Shown: positions 49,125 to 59,060, numbered from the stretch's first letter. The stretch: DNA of 64,000 nucleotides from Paeniglutamicibacter sulfureus (GCF_039535115.1 NZ_BAAAWO010000001.1:1550001-1614000); one strand, 5' to 3'. A program made the numbers and translations. The notes: a model not told the origin generated them from the sequence alone.

Positions 49125-51338
49125 ATGGATCCGTACCCAGTCACCTCCGCATTGGGCATCACCGATGTCCCGGCGGCCCGGGCCACCCAGGACCGGATCG
49201 AGCTGCCCGACTTCGAGCCCTCCCCGATCCCCGAGGGCGACTTCGCCCACGACAGGTTCCTTGACCGCGAGCTGAGCTGGCTGCACTTCAACGCCCGCGT
49301 GCTGGAGTTGGCCGAGGATCCCGAAATGCAGCTGCTGGAACGGGTCAACTTCCTCTCGATCTTCTCCTCGAACCTCGACGAGTTCTTCATGGTGCGCGTC
49401 GCCGGCCTCAAGCGCCGCATCGCCACCGGCCTTGCCGTGCCCTCCGCCACGGGAACCAGCCCCATCGACCAGTTGGAGATGCTGCTGTCCGACGCGCACG
49501 CCCTGCAGCTGCGCCACGCCCAGGTCTTCGCCGAGCAGGTCCGCCCCGCCCTGGAAAAGGAGCAGATCCTGCTGGTGGGCTGGAAGGACCTTGACGAACG
49601 CGCCCGCGAGGAGCTGCGCCGCTGGTTCATCGACCAGGTCTTCCCGATCCTCACCCCGCTGGCCGTCGACCCGGCGCACCCCTTCCCCTACATTTCCGGG
49701 CTCTCGCTGAACCTGGCAGTGGTGGTCCGCAACCCGGTGTCCGGCAAGGAGCTCTTTGCCAGGCTGAAGGTGCCCGACGTGATGCCGCGGCTGATTTCGG
49801 TGGATGGCCCGCGCGCCGGCAACTCCGCGGGCAGGGTCGCGCGCTTCATCTCGCTCGAGAACGTGATCGCGGTGCACCTGGACTACCTGTTCCCGGGCAT
49901 GGACATCGTTGAGCACCATTTCTTCCGCGTCACCCGCAACGAGGACCTCGAGGTCGAGGAGGACGACGCGGAGAACCTGCTCCAGGCCCTGGAGAAGGAG
50001 CTGCTGCGCCGCCGCTTCGGTCCCCCGGTGCGCCTGGAGGTCGTGGAGGACATTTCCCCGAACATCCGCGCCCTGCTGGTGCGCGAGCTGGGCATCGAGG
50101 AGGACGAGGTCTTCGCGCTGCCCGCCCCGCTGGATTTGCGCGGGCTGGGCGTGATCGCGAACATCGACCGCTCCGACCTGCACTACCCCAAGCAGTTGGC
50201 CCACACCTCGCGCTTCCTCAACGAGTCCGAGACCTCCAAGGCAGCCAACGTGTTTGCCGCGATGCGCCGCCGCGACATCCTGCTGCACCACCCCTACGAC
50301 TCCTTCTCCACCTCGGTGCAGGCCTTCCTGGAGCAGGCCGCCGCCGACCCCAAGGTCATGGCGATCAAGCAGACGCTGTACCGCACCAGTGGCGATTCGC
50401 CGATCGTGGATGCGCTCATCGACGCAGCGGAGGCCGGCAAGCAGGTCCTGGCGCTGGTGGAGATCAAGGCCAGGTTCGACGAACAGGCCAACATCTCCTG
50501 GGCGCGGAAGCTCGAGCAGGCCGGCGTGCACGTGGTCTACGGGATCGTGGGCCTGAAGACCCACTCCAAGCTCTCCCTGGTGATCCGCCGCGAGGGCGAC
50601 AAGCTGCGCCGCTACTGCCACATCGGCACCGGCAACTACCACCCGCGCACCGCCCGCTACTACGAGGACCTGGGCCTGCTCACCTCCGACGACGCTGTCG
50701 GCGAGGACCTCTCGCGCCTGTTCAACCAGCTCTCGGGCTACGCCCCGCGCTCGACGTTCCGGCGCTTGTTGGTGGCCCCGCGTTCGCTGCGCAGCGGGTT
50801 GATCGACAAGATCGAATCCGAGATCGCCAACCGCAAGGCCGGGCTGGCCGCGCGCGTGGTGATCAAGGTGAACTCGATGGTCGACGAGGCCATCATCGAC
50901 GCGCTCTACCGCGCCTCCCAGGCCGGGGTGCAGGTGGACGTGATCGTCCGCGGGATCTGCGCACTGCGCCCGGGGGTTCCGGGGCTGAGCGAAAACATCC
51001 GCGTGCGCTCGATCCTGGGCCGGTTCCTGGAGCACAGCCGCGTGTTCATGTTCTCCAATGCCGGGGAACCGATCATCTACATCGGCTCCGCGGACATGAT
51101 GCACCGCAACCTGGACCGCCGCGTCGAGGCGCTGGTTTCGCTGAGCAGCCGCGAGGACATCAGCGACCTGGTGCGGCTCCTTGACCGCTACATGGATCCA
51201 CGCACCGCCAGCTGGCACCTGGACTCAGACGGCGAATGGACCAGGCACCACAAGGACGAGGACGGGGCCCCGCTGGCCGACATCCAGTCCTGGCTCATTG
51301 AATCGCGTGCCCGCCAGCGCACCGTGGTCAGGCGCTAA
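49125..51338 (+). CDS. ppk: Polyphosphate kinase 1
   Basis: PPK1 reversibly makes inorganic polyphosphate from ATP. The 737-residue product has the N-terminal domain ([38 protein letters not shown]), the head domain and two phospholipase D-like C-domains. The catalytic His stretch is [14 protein letters not shown], with [38 protein letters not shown] and [17 protein letters not shown]. All family motifs are intact. The ATG at 49125 is used; the frame is open to 49044 without protein-like sequence. Confidence 0.97.
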   Translation: MDPYPVTSALGITDVPAARATQDRIELPDFEPSPIPEGDFAHDRFLDRELSWLHFNARVLELAEDPEMQLLERVNFLSIFSSNLDEFFMVRVAGLKRRIATGLAVPSATGTSPIDQLEMLLSDAHALQLRHAQVFAEQVRPALEKEQILLVGWKDLDERAREELRRWFIDQVFPILTPLAVDPAHPFPYISGLSLNLAVVVRNPVSGKELFARLKVPDVMPRLISVDGPRAGNSAGRVARFISLENVIAVHLDYLFPGMDIVEHHFFRVTRNEDLEVEEDDAENLLQALEKELLRRRFGPPVRLEVVEDISPNIRALLVRELGIEEDEVFALPAPLDLRGLGVIANIDRSDLHYPKQLAHTSRFLNESETSKAANVFAAMRRRDILLHHPYDSFSTSVQAFLEQAAADPKVMAIKQTLYRTSGDSPIVDALIDAAEAGKQVLALVEIKARFDEQANISWARKLEQAGVHVVYGIVGLKTHSKLSLVIRREGDKLRRYCHIGTGNYHPRTARYYEDLGLLTSDDAVGEDLSRLFNQLSGYAPRSTFRRLLVAPRSLRSGLIDKIESEIANRKAGLAARVVIKVNSMVDEAIIDALYRASQAGVQVDVIVRGICALRPGVPGLSENIRVRSILGRFLEHSRVFMFSNAGEPIIYIGSADMMHRNLDRRVEALVSLSSREDISDLVRLLDRYMDPRTASWHLDSDGEWTRHHKDEDGAPLADIQSWLIESRARQRTVVRR

Positions 51339-51351
51339 GGGCGTGCAATTC

Positions 51352-52308
51352 GTGCGTTCAAGCGATGCGGCCGAAATCCGCGAAGGTCAATTTGCGGTGC
51401 GTGCCGCCGGGGCCCTGGTCTGGCGCGTCGTTGCCGGCGAGCTCGAGGTCCTGATGATCCACCGCGACCGTTACGACGACTGGTCCTGGCCCAAGGGCAA
51501 GCTCGACGACGGGGAGACCATGCCCGAGTGCGCCACCCGGGAGGTCTTCGAGGAGGTCGGCCTGGAGGTCCAACTGGGCATTCCGCTGCCCGCCATGACC
51601 TACCCGGTCGGTGCCGGAAACAAGGTGGTCTACTACTGGGCGGCGAAGTCCCCGGGCACCCGGCCGATCCCGGACGGGAAGGAAACCGATGCGGTGCGCT
51701 GGGCCACGCCCAAGGTTGCGCGGCAGTGGATCACCAACCCCGGGGACCTGGGACCTCTCGAGGGCCTGGTCCAGGCCCACGACAACGGCACGCTGGAGAC
51801 CCGCCCGTTCGTGGTGGTGCGGCATGCCAAGGCGAAGCCTCGCTCCAACTGGACCCGCGAGGAAGGCAAGCGCCCGCTGGCGGCCACCGGGCGGCGGCAG
51901 GCACTGGCCGTGGCCAGGCTGCTGGATTCCTGGCGTCCGGCCAAGGTGGCCTCGAGCCCCTGGACACGCTGCGTCCAGACGGTTGCCCCCTACCTGCAGC
52001 AGCACCGGTTCACCGTCAAGCTGCTGGCATCGGTCACCGAGCACGAGGCCACGCGTCGCCCGGCCAAGGCGCAGCGCACCGTGGCCAAGCTGCTGGACAA
52101 GCGCCGGTCCCAGGCACTGTGCACGCACCGCCCGGTGCTGCCGCTGGTGCTCACCGAATTGCGGGCCCGGATGGATGGGGCGCTGGCCGGATTCCTTCCC
52201 GCCCACGACCCGTACCTTCGTCCCGGCGCCGTCATCGTGGTCCACCAACCGGCTTCTGGCAAGGGGAAACTTGTCTCCGTGGAAGTTTACGACGCGTTTG
52301 ACGACTAG
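51352..52308 (+). CDS. Nudix hydrolase with C-terminal histidine phosphatase domain (MutT1-like)
   Basis: The 318-residue protein fuses a Nudix domain (Nudix box residues 49-71, reading GKLDDGETMPECATREVFEE then VG) with a histidine phosphatase domain whose RHG-type motif is VVVRHAKAK near residue 157 and whose second His is near CTHRPVL. Mycobacterial MutT1 has this architecture and hydrolyses 8-oxo-(d)GTP and diadenosine polyphosphates. It follows ppk by 13 nt, so polyphosphate or nucleotide metabolism is a likely setting. GTG at 51352 has AAGGG upstream; GTG at 51343 is an alternative. Confidence 0.9.
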   Translation: MRSSDAAEIREGQFAVRAAGALVWRVVAGELEVLMIHRDRYDDWSWPKGKLDDGETMPECATREVFEEVGLEVQLGIPLPAMTYPVGAGNKVVYYWAAKSPGTRPIPDGKETDAVRWATPKVARQWITNPGDLGPLEGLVQAHDNGTLETRPFVVVRHAKAKPRSNWTREEGKRPLAATGRRQALAVARLLDSWRPAKVASSPWTRCVQTVAPYLQQHRFTVKLLASVTEHEATRRPAKAQRTVAKLLDKRRSQALCTHRPVLPLVLTELRARMDGALAGFLPAHDPYLRPGAVIVVHQPASGKGKLVSVEVYDAFDD

Positions 52309-52395
52309 AGCCCACCCCTTCACGGTAGTCTCATAACCAGGCGCCCGTTTGGCGCGGCGCCGGGACGGTTTTCGAGCTTTACTAAGGAGCGCATC

Positions 52396-52719
52396 ATGGC
52401 CCAACAGGATCACGGCACCACCCAGGAAAAGATCGTGCACCAGGGGCTGCGATTGGACCACGATGCGGACCGCGGACGCTACGGGCTGTGGCACGGAGCC
52501 ACCTTCGTGGGCTTCCTGGGGTACCGGCTGGAGGACGGCGTCGCGACGTTGCAGCACACCATCATCAACGAGGAATACGGCCGCCGCGGCTATGCCCGGG
52601 CCCTGGTCACGCTGGTGCTGGAGCAGATGCGCGAACGCGGGCTGAAGATCGTTCCCGAGTGCACCTATGTGCAGGACTACCTGCGGCGCTACCCGGAGTA
52701 CAACGACCTGCTCGCCTGA
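52396..52719 (+). CDS. Small GNAT family N-acetyltransferase
   Basis: The 107-residue protein has the minimal GNAT form of the YjdJ/GTLF3B type: GFLGYRLEDGVATLQHTIIN, EEYGRRGYARALVTLVLEQM, and the ending IVPECTYVQDYLRRYPEYND. The acetyl-CoA loop is YGRRGYA. Substrate unknown. AAGGAG lies about 7 nt before the ATG, and TAGTCT at 52326-52331 is a possible -10. Confidence 0.88.
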   Translation: MAQQDHGTTQEKIVHQGLRLDHDADRGRYGLWHGATFVGFLGYRLEDGVATLQHTIINEEYGRRGYARALVTLVLEQMRERGLKIVPECTYVQDYLRRYPEYNDLLA

Positions 52720-52782
52720 TCCCGAGGTGGCCACTCGGTAACGATTCGACCGGCATCGGGCCATTGTGGTGCCGGGGACGCG

Positions 52783-52820
52783 AACTTTGTCTCAATGACT
52801 TGATACATTGAGACAAAGTT
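52783..52820. promoter_or_regulatory. Perfect 15-bp inverted repeat, probable operator of the YtrA-type operon
   Basis: AACTTTGTCTCAATG and CATTGAGACAAAGTT are perfect complements separated by ACTTGATA. It is AT-rich against its surroundings, ends 24 nt before the ATG of the membrane protein gene and contains a TACATT -10-like box. It is the expected type of site for the GntR regulator encoded at the operon end. Confidence 0.8.
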
Positions 52821-52843
52821 TGATCCCCTCCAAGGAGACCTGG

Positions 52844-54688
52844 ATGAGCGACGCGTTGACCTCCATCGGCTTCGGCCTGGCCGGATCGGCCGCACTGATC
52901 TACGTGCTGCTGCGCTTCTTTGTGGCGAGCCCAAACGCCAAAAACACCACCGATGCCATCTCGCGCCACGCTTTCTGGACGGCCCTGATCGCCTTCCTGG
53001 CTTCGGGGACATCCGGCCTGGCCAACCTCTGGGCAAACCCGTCCCCCGGCACGCCCACAGACCCCGCGGCTCCCACCATGCTCATGCACGCCGCCGCCCC
53101 CGGGCTATGGCTCGGGCTGGTGTACATCCTGGGGCAATTCACCTGGCCCAGGCACCTGCGCCCGGTGCGCTCGGCATCGCTGGAGGTGCGCCGCGTCAGG
53201 GACGTCTTCCCGCGCTTCCTGGCGGGATTCCTGTTATTGTGCACCATCATCAGCGCTGCGCTTCTCATCGCGGCCTGGAACGATCCCGGGGCCCCGAGCC
53301 GCACCGGCAGCGACACCGGCAGCGAGGAGATCCACCAGGGCCCTGTCTTCGACGGAGCGGAGGACAGATATGGAAACCCGGTGGACGAGTTCGGGCACGT
53401 TGTTGACCTGGACAATCTGGAGGACTATTCCACCGGGGACGAGGCGGAGCCCGCGCAACCCTATGTCTCGGGCGTTGCCGGGGTTCGGCCCGGTTCCGAG
53501 GTCGGACCCTACCTGCTCGGCGGGCTCGGACTGGTGCTCCTGGGTGTCTTTGGCGCCGCCGCCGTCGTGGTGCGTCGCCCGCCGATGGATTCCCTGGACG
53601 CGCATGACAATGCGGTCCTGCGCTCCATCTGGATCAACCGGTTGCTGCGGACCGCCATCCTCGTCGTCTCCGGATTCGGTGCGGCGGCCCTGAACTACCT
53701 GGCCGACGGAATCAGGGCACGCGGCGAGTTGGCCATGCCACTCGGGGATCCCGGCGCCGGATTCGACTCGACTGCCCAGGACCGGGCCAACGTCCTGTCC
53801 GGAGCCGGTTCCCTGTGCATGTTGCTGGTCGTCGTGGTGATTCTGGCCTGGGCTCCGCCGCGACTCGCCGAACCCTCCGCATCCGTCCGCGCGGTGGCCG
53901 GAACACCCTCGGGCACCTTCGCCAAGGCCCGTGACTTCCTGCTGTTAACCCAACTCTTTTCCCTTGTCCCGGTGTTGGCCATTGTGCTGTTCGCCGGATT
54001 GGGCGCCAGCCCCCTTGTCACCACGGCGGAAGACGGGATGCGGACCTATTCGTTCACGGCCCTCGCACCCACCAGACTGGAGGCGCTAGGTTCCCTGGCG
54101 CTGGCCTTGCTGGCGGCTTCCGCCATCCACCTCATCTTGAACCTCACAGCCTCGAGGATCATCATCTGCCGACTGGGGCAGGGTCCCGTCCACGCCGAAC
54201 GACGACGACATCTGTTGCCGGTATGGTTCCTGGTGGTGGTTTCCATGTCGGTGACAGCGGCCATCGCAACCATCACGACCTTTGTTCTCGCCGCTCCGGC
54301 GGCAACACGGGTCGCCGCGTGGTGGATGGTCGGCATTCTGGCCGTGGTGGCCGCCCTGGCCTGGGCGCTTCACGGCACTGCAACCCGCCGCCGCCCGCTG
54401 CACGGGGCCAGCACCATCGAGGACACCAAGATCCGCATCATCCTGGCCCATCGCGGGATGCGGCTACTCGGAGGCGTGTCGCTGCTGGTTGCCTCCATCC
54501 TGGGCGACCCCACCTATTGGACCCCTAGCGGCACCGGTTATGGAGAGTCAATGTACGTGTCCCAAGAACCATCGGGCTTCCAACTTTCCACCTTGGTCTT
54601 GGGCCTTCTGCTATGCCTGTTGCCGGCCGCCACGGCCTACCCGGCGCGGCGGCACAGCCCACAAATCCCTAGCATGAGCAGCCATTGA
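52844..54688 (+). CDS. Polytopic membrane protein of unknown function, partner of a YtrA-type regulator
   Basis: The 614-residue protein has about twelve membrane segments. A hydrophilic acidic stretch lies between spans 4 and 5 (near residues 145-205, with EDRYGNPVDEFGHVVDLDNL). Basic loops predict the cytoplasmic sides. No ABC, MFS or enzyme motif is visible. AAGGAG lies 6 nt before the ATG at 52844; the frame is open to 52808 inside the operator. It overlaps the GntR gene by 4 nt. Regulators of this subclass usually control transporters or DUF1648-type membrane proteins; I cannot place this one. Confidence 0.8.
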   Translation: MSDALTSIGFGLAGSAALIYVLLRFFVASPNAKNTTDAISRHAFWTALIAFLASGTSGLANLWANPSPGTPTDPAAPTMLMHAAAPGLWLGLVYILGQFTWPRHLRPVRSASLEVRRVRDVFPRFLAGFLLLCTIISAALLIAAWNDPGAPSRTGSDTGSEEIHQGPVFDGAEDRYGNPVDEFGHVVDLDNLEDYSTGDEAEPAQPYVSGVAGVRPGSEVGPYLLGGLGLVLLGVFGAAAVVVRRPPMDSLDAHDNAVLRSIWINRLLRTAILVVSGFGAAALNYLADGIRARGELAMPLGDPGAGFDSTAQDRANVLSGAGSLCMLLVVVVILAWAPPRLAEPSASVRAVAGTPSGTFAKARDFLLLTQLFSLVPVLAIVLFAGLGASPLVTTAEDGMRTYSFTALAPTRLEALGSLALALLAASAIHLILNLTASRIIICRLGQGPVHAERRRHLLPVWFLVVVSMSVTAAIATITTFVLAAPAATRVAAWWMVGILAVVAALAWALHGTATRRRPLHGASTIEDTKIRIILAHRGMRLLGGVSLLVASILGDPTYWTPSGTGYGESMYVSQEPSGFQLSTLVLGLLLCLLPAATAYPARRHSPQIPSMSSH

Positions 54689-55065
54689 GCACGCTGATCA
54701 CCGTCGACCTTCGCGATGCCACTCCCCCTTTTGAACAGATCCGCGCCCAAATCGCCTCGCTGATTGCCGTTGGCCACCTGGCCGACGGGACACGGCTGCC
54801 GACGGTGCGCGCCCTGGCCGGCGACCTGGGCGTGGCCACCGGAACCGTGGCACGGGCCTACAAGGAGCTTGAGGCCCTCGGCCTTGTCGAGAGCCGGCGG
54901 CGGCTGGGGACCGTGGTGACCAGCCCCGCCGCGCGTCCGGCCACCGTGCCCGTGCTGCGTGTCCATTCCCTGATGGACGAGCTCATCGCCACGGCCCGGC
55001 AAAGCGGGATCGACGACGCCGCCCTGCTTTCCCTGTTCCAGGGCAAGCTGCGCTCCGGCGCATAG
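54685..55065 (+). CDS. GntR family transcriptional regulator, YtrA subfamily
   Basis: The 126-residue protein has the GntR winged helix (PPFEQIRAQIASLIAVG, LPTVRALAGDLGVATGTVAR, AYKELEALGLVESRRRLGTV) over residues 8-75 and only a short C-terminal dimerisation stretch, as in YtrA-type repressors. The start is TTG overlapping the upstream stop (TTGA). It probably represses its own operon through the inverted repeat at 52783-52820. Confidence 0.93.
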   Translation: MSTLITVDLRDATPPFEQIRAQIASLIAVGHLADGTRLPTVRALAGDLGVATGTVARAYKELEALGLVESRRRLGTVVTSPAARPATVPVLRVHSLMDELIATARQSGIDDAALLSLFQGKLRSGA

Positions 55066-55328
55066 GACCGGCGCGACTGTTGGTTGTGCTGCCCAGTTGG
55101 GAAAAGCCGGTGCCAACCGGGCGTCAAGGGCGTTGCGAACTGCGACATCCACGTGCAATATCTGCGTGGGTTGCTCGCGTCGAGGGCGAACTACTAACCA
55201 TTCTGCAAGGACTCGTTCCGACGCTGTCGATGGCAACGGCGAAGGCCGGCGCCGGCAACATCCGGATCCCTGCCTTGTGGCGTGTCGGAGCGAAAGCCGA
55301 ATGCAACGTCCAAGGCGATGGGGTCGAT

Positions 55329-55772
55329 TCAGGTGTCGGTCTTTTTTAGTTCCTCGGCAAGCATCACTAGGATTCCGCTGGGGCCACGGAGGTACGTGAG
55401 CTTGTACACGTCCTGATAGGTCGCCACTCCGCGTAGCGGATGGCACCCGTGCTTTGCTGCCACCTCGAGGGCCTTGTCAAGGTTGTCCACCGAGAAGGCC
55501 ACGCGGTGCATGCCGATGTCGTTGGGACGTGTCGGGTTCGACTCGATCGCCTTGGGATGGATGTATTCGAAGAGTTCGAGGCGACCATGACCGTCCGGGG
55601 TCTGGAGCATCGCGATGTTGGCGTGGTTTCCGTCGAGGCCGACGGCGGTGTCGGTCCATTCGCCGCTGACCGTGTCGCGTCCAATGACCGTCAGGCCGAG
55701 ATCGGTAAAAAAGGCGATTGCCTCTTCGAGGTCGCGAACGGCGATTCCGACGTTCTCAAGTTTGATGGCCAT
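55329..55772 (-). CDS. VOC superfamily (glyoxalase-fold) protein
   Basis: The 147-residue protein has the paired beta-alpha-beta units of the VOC fold: KLENVGIAVRDLEEAIAFF, then a substrate strand LELFEYIHPKA, and the second unit IGMHRVAFSVDNLDKALEVA. The metal position near GHGRLELFEY (Glu) and the His in MHRVAF are present. Reaction unknown; methylmalonyl-CoA epimerase, lactoylglutathione lyase and dioxygenase relatives share this pattern. The start at 55772 fits the fold and has TAGCTT 7 nt upstream. Confidence 0.87.
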   Translation of the reverse strand: MAIKLENVGIAVRDLEEAIAFFTDLGLTVIGRDTVSGEWTDTAVGLDGNHANIAMLQTPDGHGRLELFEYIHPKAIESNPTRPNDIGMHRVAFSVDNLDKALEVAAKHGCHPLRGVATYQDVYKLTYLRGPSGILVMLAEELKKTDT

Positions 55773-55779
55773 GCGTTGA

Positions 55780-55785
55780 AAGCTA
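55780..55785 (-). promoter_or_regulatory. -10 box for leaderless transcription of the VOC gene
   Basis: TAGCTT on the minus strand ends 7 nt before the ATG at 55772. Confidence 0.45.
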
Positions 55786-56082
55786 CCAAGGCGGCGCGAG
55801 TAACACCAGTGGCCAGGCTCCACCGGCTGTTCGTCGGCCGATCGCCTGCGGGGGCCGTGAAATGGTGGCCAGTCATCATAGGGGGTGTTCCATGTGAAGT
55901 GTGGATGGGCCGAGCCTGGATGGGACGGGACGCCCTCCCACGCCGACGCGCCCGCGAGCCGGGAATCACATCAAGGCTCCGGCCCGCGGGCCGACGCCGG
56001 TTCAAACCGGCCCCGACACGTGCCGAGCCCCAGTGGGCGCCTATCGGATACCGGCTTCCGCGGGAGTGGTCCCGTCACCGTC

Positions 56083-56088
56083 TAGACT
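56083..56088 (+). promoter_or_regulatory. -10 box for leaderless transcription of thyA
   Basis: TAGACT ends 6 nt before the GTG at 56095. There is no Shine-Dalgarno sequence between them. Confidence 0.55.
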
Positions 56089-56094
56089 GAACCA

Positions 56095-56898
56095 GTGAAG
56101 ATTCAAACACCCTACGAAGATTTGCTCCGGGATGTCTTGGCCAACGGCACCGCCAAGGGCGACCGCACCGGCACGGGAACCTCCAGCGTCTTTGGCCGCC
56201 AGATGCGTTTTGACCTCGCCGAATCCTTTCCGTTGATCACCACCAAGCGCGTCCACTTCAAGTCCGTGGCAGTGGAGCTTTTGTGGTTCCTGCGCGGGGA
56301 CTCCAACACCTCCTACCTGCGCGAGAACGGCGTGAAAATCTGGGACGAGTGGGCCGACGAAAATGGCGAGCTGGGCCCGGTCTACGGCGTCCAGTGGCGC
56401 TCCTGGCCCACCGCCGACGGCCGGCACATCGACCAGATCTCCCAGGTCATGGACTCGCTGCGCGAAAACCCGGATTCGCGCCGACACATCGTCTCGGCCT
56501 GGAACGTCGCCGAGATCGAGAACATGGCGCTGCCGCCCTGCCACGCGTTCTTCCAGTTCTACGTGGCCGACGGCAAGCTCTCCTGCCAGCTCTACCAGCG
56601 CAGCGCCGACATGTTCCTGGGCGTTCCCTTCAACATCGCCTCCTACGCGCTGCTGACCTGCATGATGGCCGACCAGCTTGGACTGGAACCCGGCGAGTTC
56701 GTCTGGACCGGCGGGGACACCCACATCTACGACAACCACGTCGAACAGGTCACCGAGCAGCTGACCCGCGAGCCCTACCCGTACCCGCACCTGCGCATCA
56801 CGCGCACCCCGGATTCGATCTTCGACTACGGACTCAACGACTTCGTGATCGAGGACTACCAACACCACCCGACGATTAAGGCCCCCATCGCCGTATGA
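56095..56898 (+). CDS. thyA: Thymidylate synthase
   Basis: ThyA methylates dUMP to dTMP using methylene-tetrahydrofolate and yields dihydrofolate, which FolA (next gene) reduces. The 267-residue protein has [35 protein letters not shown], catalytic Cys149 in [13 protein letters not shown], and the dUMP/folate loop [19 protein letters not shown]. It starts at GTG, without a ribosome binding site, directly behind a -10 box. folA overlaps its stop by 4 nt. Confidence 0.98.
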   Translation: MKIQTPYEDLLRDVLANGTAKGDRTGTGTSSVFGRQMRFDLAESFPLITTKRVHFKSVAVELLWFLRGDSNTSYLRENGVKIWDEWADENGELGPVYGVQWRSWPTADGRHIDQISQVMDSLRENPDSRRHIVSAWNVAEIENMALPPCHAFFQFYVADGKLSCQLYQRSADMFLGVPFNIASYALLTCMMADQLGLEPGEFVWTGGDTHIYDNHVEQVTEQLTREPYPYPHLRITRTPDSIFDYGLNDFVIEDYQHHPTIKAPIAV

Positions 56899-57467
56899 GC
56901 AACACGAACCAGAGCGCCGGACACCGCGCCGAAACCACCACAAGCGAGCGCATCGGCATGATCTGGGCCGAGGCCGCTGACGGCATCATCGGTGCCGGCG
57001 GCACCATGCCGTGGTCCCTGCCCGAGGACCTGGCGCACTTCAAGCGCACCACCATCGGCCACCCGGTGATCATGGGCCGCAAGACCTGGGAATCCTTCCC
57101 GGAGAAGTTCCGCCCGTTGCCCGGACGCACCAACATCGTAATCACCCGTGACGCATCCCTCCATGGCGCACTGCGCGCCGCCGGCGCGGTTCCCGTTGGA
57201 TCCACCGACCAGGCCCTGAAGGCAGCGCGGGCTGCCGAAGGCGCGGAGGAAATCTGGGTCATCGGCGGCGGCGAGATCTACGCCGCGCTCGCCGATGGCG
57301 CCCACCTGGCCATCAAGACCGTGATCAATGCCAGCCCCAAGGGCGATACCAAGGCCCCGGCCCTGGACTCGGCATGGACGAAGTTGCTTTCGGATCCCGA
57401 TTCCGGATGGCTGACGGCTGCCAACGGCACCGAGTACCGCGTCGAGGCGTGGGAGCGGAAGTCATGA
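56895..57467 (+). CDS. folA: Dihydrofolate reductase
   Basis: FolA regenerates tetrahydrofolate for ThyA and is the trimethoprim target. The 190-residue protein has a polar leader of about 18 residues, then [40 protein letters not shown] with the catalytic acid in the PEDLAHFK helix, [10 protein letters not shown] and [15 protein letters not shown]. Coupled to thyA by ATGA overlap; the next small gene overlaps its stop in the same way. Confidence 0.96.
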   Translation: MSNTNQSAGHRAETTTSERIGMIWAEAADGIIGAGGTMPWSLPEDLAHFKRTTIGHPVIMGRKTWESFPEKFRPLPGRTNIVITRDASLHGALRAAGAVPVGSTDQALKAARAAEGAEEIWVIGGGEIYAALADGAHLAIKTVINASPKGDTKAPALDSAWTKLLSDPDSGWLTAANGTEYRVEAWERKS

Positions 57468-57697
57468 AGGAAGCCCTCAAGGCACTGAAGACCAACCCCG
57501 AGGCGCTCTTTGTAATCGGGTACATGCTCTTCCCGCTCTTCGCCCTCATTTTTGCCGGGCTGGGCCTTTTCCTGGTCCTCACGGGATCCAAGATCATGGG
57601 CCTGATCCTGCTGCTGGTCTTCACCCAGGTCTTTGCCTTCGGCTCCCTCAAATTGGTGGGCATGCGCAAGGCCCTGCTGGCCGGCGGCAACAAATAG
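57464..57697 (+). CDS. Small two-span membrane protein behind folA
   Basis: This 77-residue protein starts [20 protein letters not shown] and has two membrane segments (about residues 16-37 and 40-60). It overlaps the folA stop by 4 nt (ATGA), so it is co-translated with thyA-folA. No known family or motif; a link to folate metabolism is not implied by sequence. Confidence 0.75.
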   Translation: MKEALKALKTNPEALFVIGYMLFPLFALIFAGLGLFLVLTGSKIMGLILLLVFTQVFAFGSLKLVGMRKALLAGGNK

Positions 57698-57737
57698 CGG
57701 CATCACGCGACCGGCCCGCCGGTTGATGCGCTGTGGG

Positions 57738-57779
57738 GGCACCCCTTCCCGGACTAGTTCCGGAAGGGGTGCCTCTTTT
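57738..57779 (+). terminator. Terminator of thyA-folA
   Basis: GGCACCCCTTCC and GGAAGGGGTGCC form a 12-bp stem extended by CGG/CCG around CTAGTT, followed by TCTTTT. Confidence 0.85.
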
Positions 57780-57832
57780 GCGTTCCCGGGCCTCGGCACG
57801 TCATCGAATCCCCATAGAGGCCCAGCACCCCT

Positions 57833-57838
57833 TAAGCT
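57833..57838 (+). promoter_or_regulatory. -10 box for leaderless transcription of asd
   Basis: TAAGCT ends 6 nt before the ATG at 57845. Confidence 0.5.
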
Positions 57839-57844
57839 TGAACC

Positions 57845-58963
57845 ATGACTTCATCCGTTGGCTTTGTCGGTTACCGCGGCATGGTTGGCTCCGTCCTGAT
57901 GCAACGCATGCAGGACGAGGGCGACTTCGCGAATCTCGACCCCGTATTCTTTTCCACGTCCAACGCGGGCGGTGCAGCCCCGGCTTTTGCCGACGGCGCA
58001 CCCGCGCTGCAGGATGCCTATGACATCGACACCCTGGCCAAGTTGCCAATCATCGTCACCGCCCAGGGCGGGGACTACACCCAGAAGGTCCACGCTTCGC
58101 TGCGCTCGCGCGGCTGGGACGGGCTGTGGATCGACGCCGCCTCCACGCTGCGCATGAACGACGATTCGGTGATCGTGCTTGATCCGATCAACCGCAACGT
58201 CATCGACGCGTCGCTGGCCGCCGGCACCAAGGACTTTGTGGGCGGCAACTGCACCGTCTCCTGCATGCTGATGGGTCTGGGCGGACTGTTCAAGAACGGT
58301 CTGGTCGAGTGGAGCACCTCGATGACCTACCAGGCTGCTTCCGGCGGCGGCGCCCGCCACATGCGCGAACTGCTGACCCAGTTTGGCGACATCAACAGCC
58401 ACGTCGCCTCCGAACTCGACGACCCGGCCTCCGCAATCCTGGAGATCGACAGGAAGGTCCTCGCAGCCCAGCGCGGCGGCCTGGACGCCACCCAGTTCGG
58501 TGTCCCGCTGGCAGGCTCGCTGATCCCGTGGATCGACGCGGACCTGGGCAATGGCCAGTCCAAGGAAGAGTGGAAAGCCGGGGTCGAAACCAACAAGATC
58601 CTGGGCAACACCGAGGCCAACAAGGTCGTCGTGGACGGCTTGTGCGTCCGGATCGGCGCCATGCGCTCGCACTCACAGGCACTGACCCTCAAACTCACCG
58701 AGGATCTGTCGGTCGCCGAGATCGAGAAGCTGCTGTCCGAGGACAACGAGTGGGCCACGGTCGTGCCCAACACCAAGGAAGCCACCGTTGACGCGCTGAC
58801 CCCCGTCGCCGCTTCCGGCACGCTGGACATCCCGGTGGGCCGCATCCGCAAGCTGGAAATGGGCCCGGAGTACATCTCGGCCTTCACCGTGGGCGACCAG
58901 TTGCTCTGGGGCGCCGCGGAACCACTGCGCCGCATGCTGGCCATTGCCCAGGGCCGACTCTAA
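57845..58963 (+). CDS. asd: Aspartate-semialdehyde dehydrogenase
   Basis: Asd reduces aspartyl phosphate in lysine/diaminopimelate, threonine and methionine synthesis. The 372-residue protein has the NADP-binding [17 protein letters not shown], catalytic Cys136 in [14 protein letters not shown], Gln/His region [15 protein letters not shown], and [20 protein letters not shown] with the active-site His. The sequence type is the E. coli-like (gamma) form rather than the Gram-positive form most actinobacteria use; a transfer in the lineage is possible. Confidence 0.96.
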   Translation: MTSSVGFVGYRGMVGSVLMQRMQDEGDFANLDPVFFSTSNAGGAAPAFADGAPALQDAYDIDTLAKLPIIVTAQGGDYTQKVHASLRSRGWDGLWIDAASTLRMNDDSVIVLDPINRNVIDASLAAGTKDFVGGNCTVSCMLMGLGGLFKNGLVEWSTSMTYQAASGGGARHMRELLTQFGDINSHVASELDDPASAILEIDRKVLAAQRGGLDATQFGVPLAGSLIPWIDADLGNGQSKEEWKAGVETNKILGNTEANKVVVDGLCVRIGAMRSHSQALTLKLTEDLSVAEIEKLLSEDNEWATVVPNTKEATVDALTPVAASGTLDIPVGRIRKLEMGPEYISAFTVGDQLLWGAAEPLRRMLAIAQGRL

Positions 58964-59007
58964 CCCTGCTCCAAGTCACTGCCAAACCGCAGCGACGAGA
59001 ATTCAAG

Positions 59008-59060
59008 ACGGCCGCTGGCCACCCCGCATTTTGGGAGTGGCCAGCAGCCGTCTTTTTTTT
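59008..59060 (+). terminator. Terminator of asd
   Basis: GACGGCcGCTGGCCA and TGGCCAGCaGCCGTC form the stem, followed by eight T. It is the clearest intrinsic terminator in the window. Confidence 0.92.

Larger units (their letters stand above)
55773..56094. other. Divergent intergenic region between the VOC gene and thyA
   Basis: It holds the -10 boxes of both genes (55780-55785 minus and 56083-56088 plus). No protein-like frame or strong hairpin is seen in the 290 nt between. Confidence 0.5.

Noticed and set aside
55080..55349. Plus-strand frame of 89 codons after the GntR gene
   Set aside because: No start context and it runs into the 3' end of the VOC gene on the other strand; composition is not convincing.
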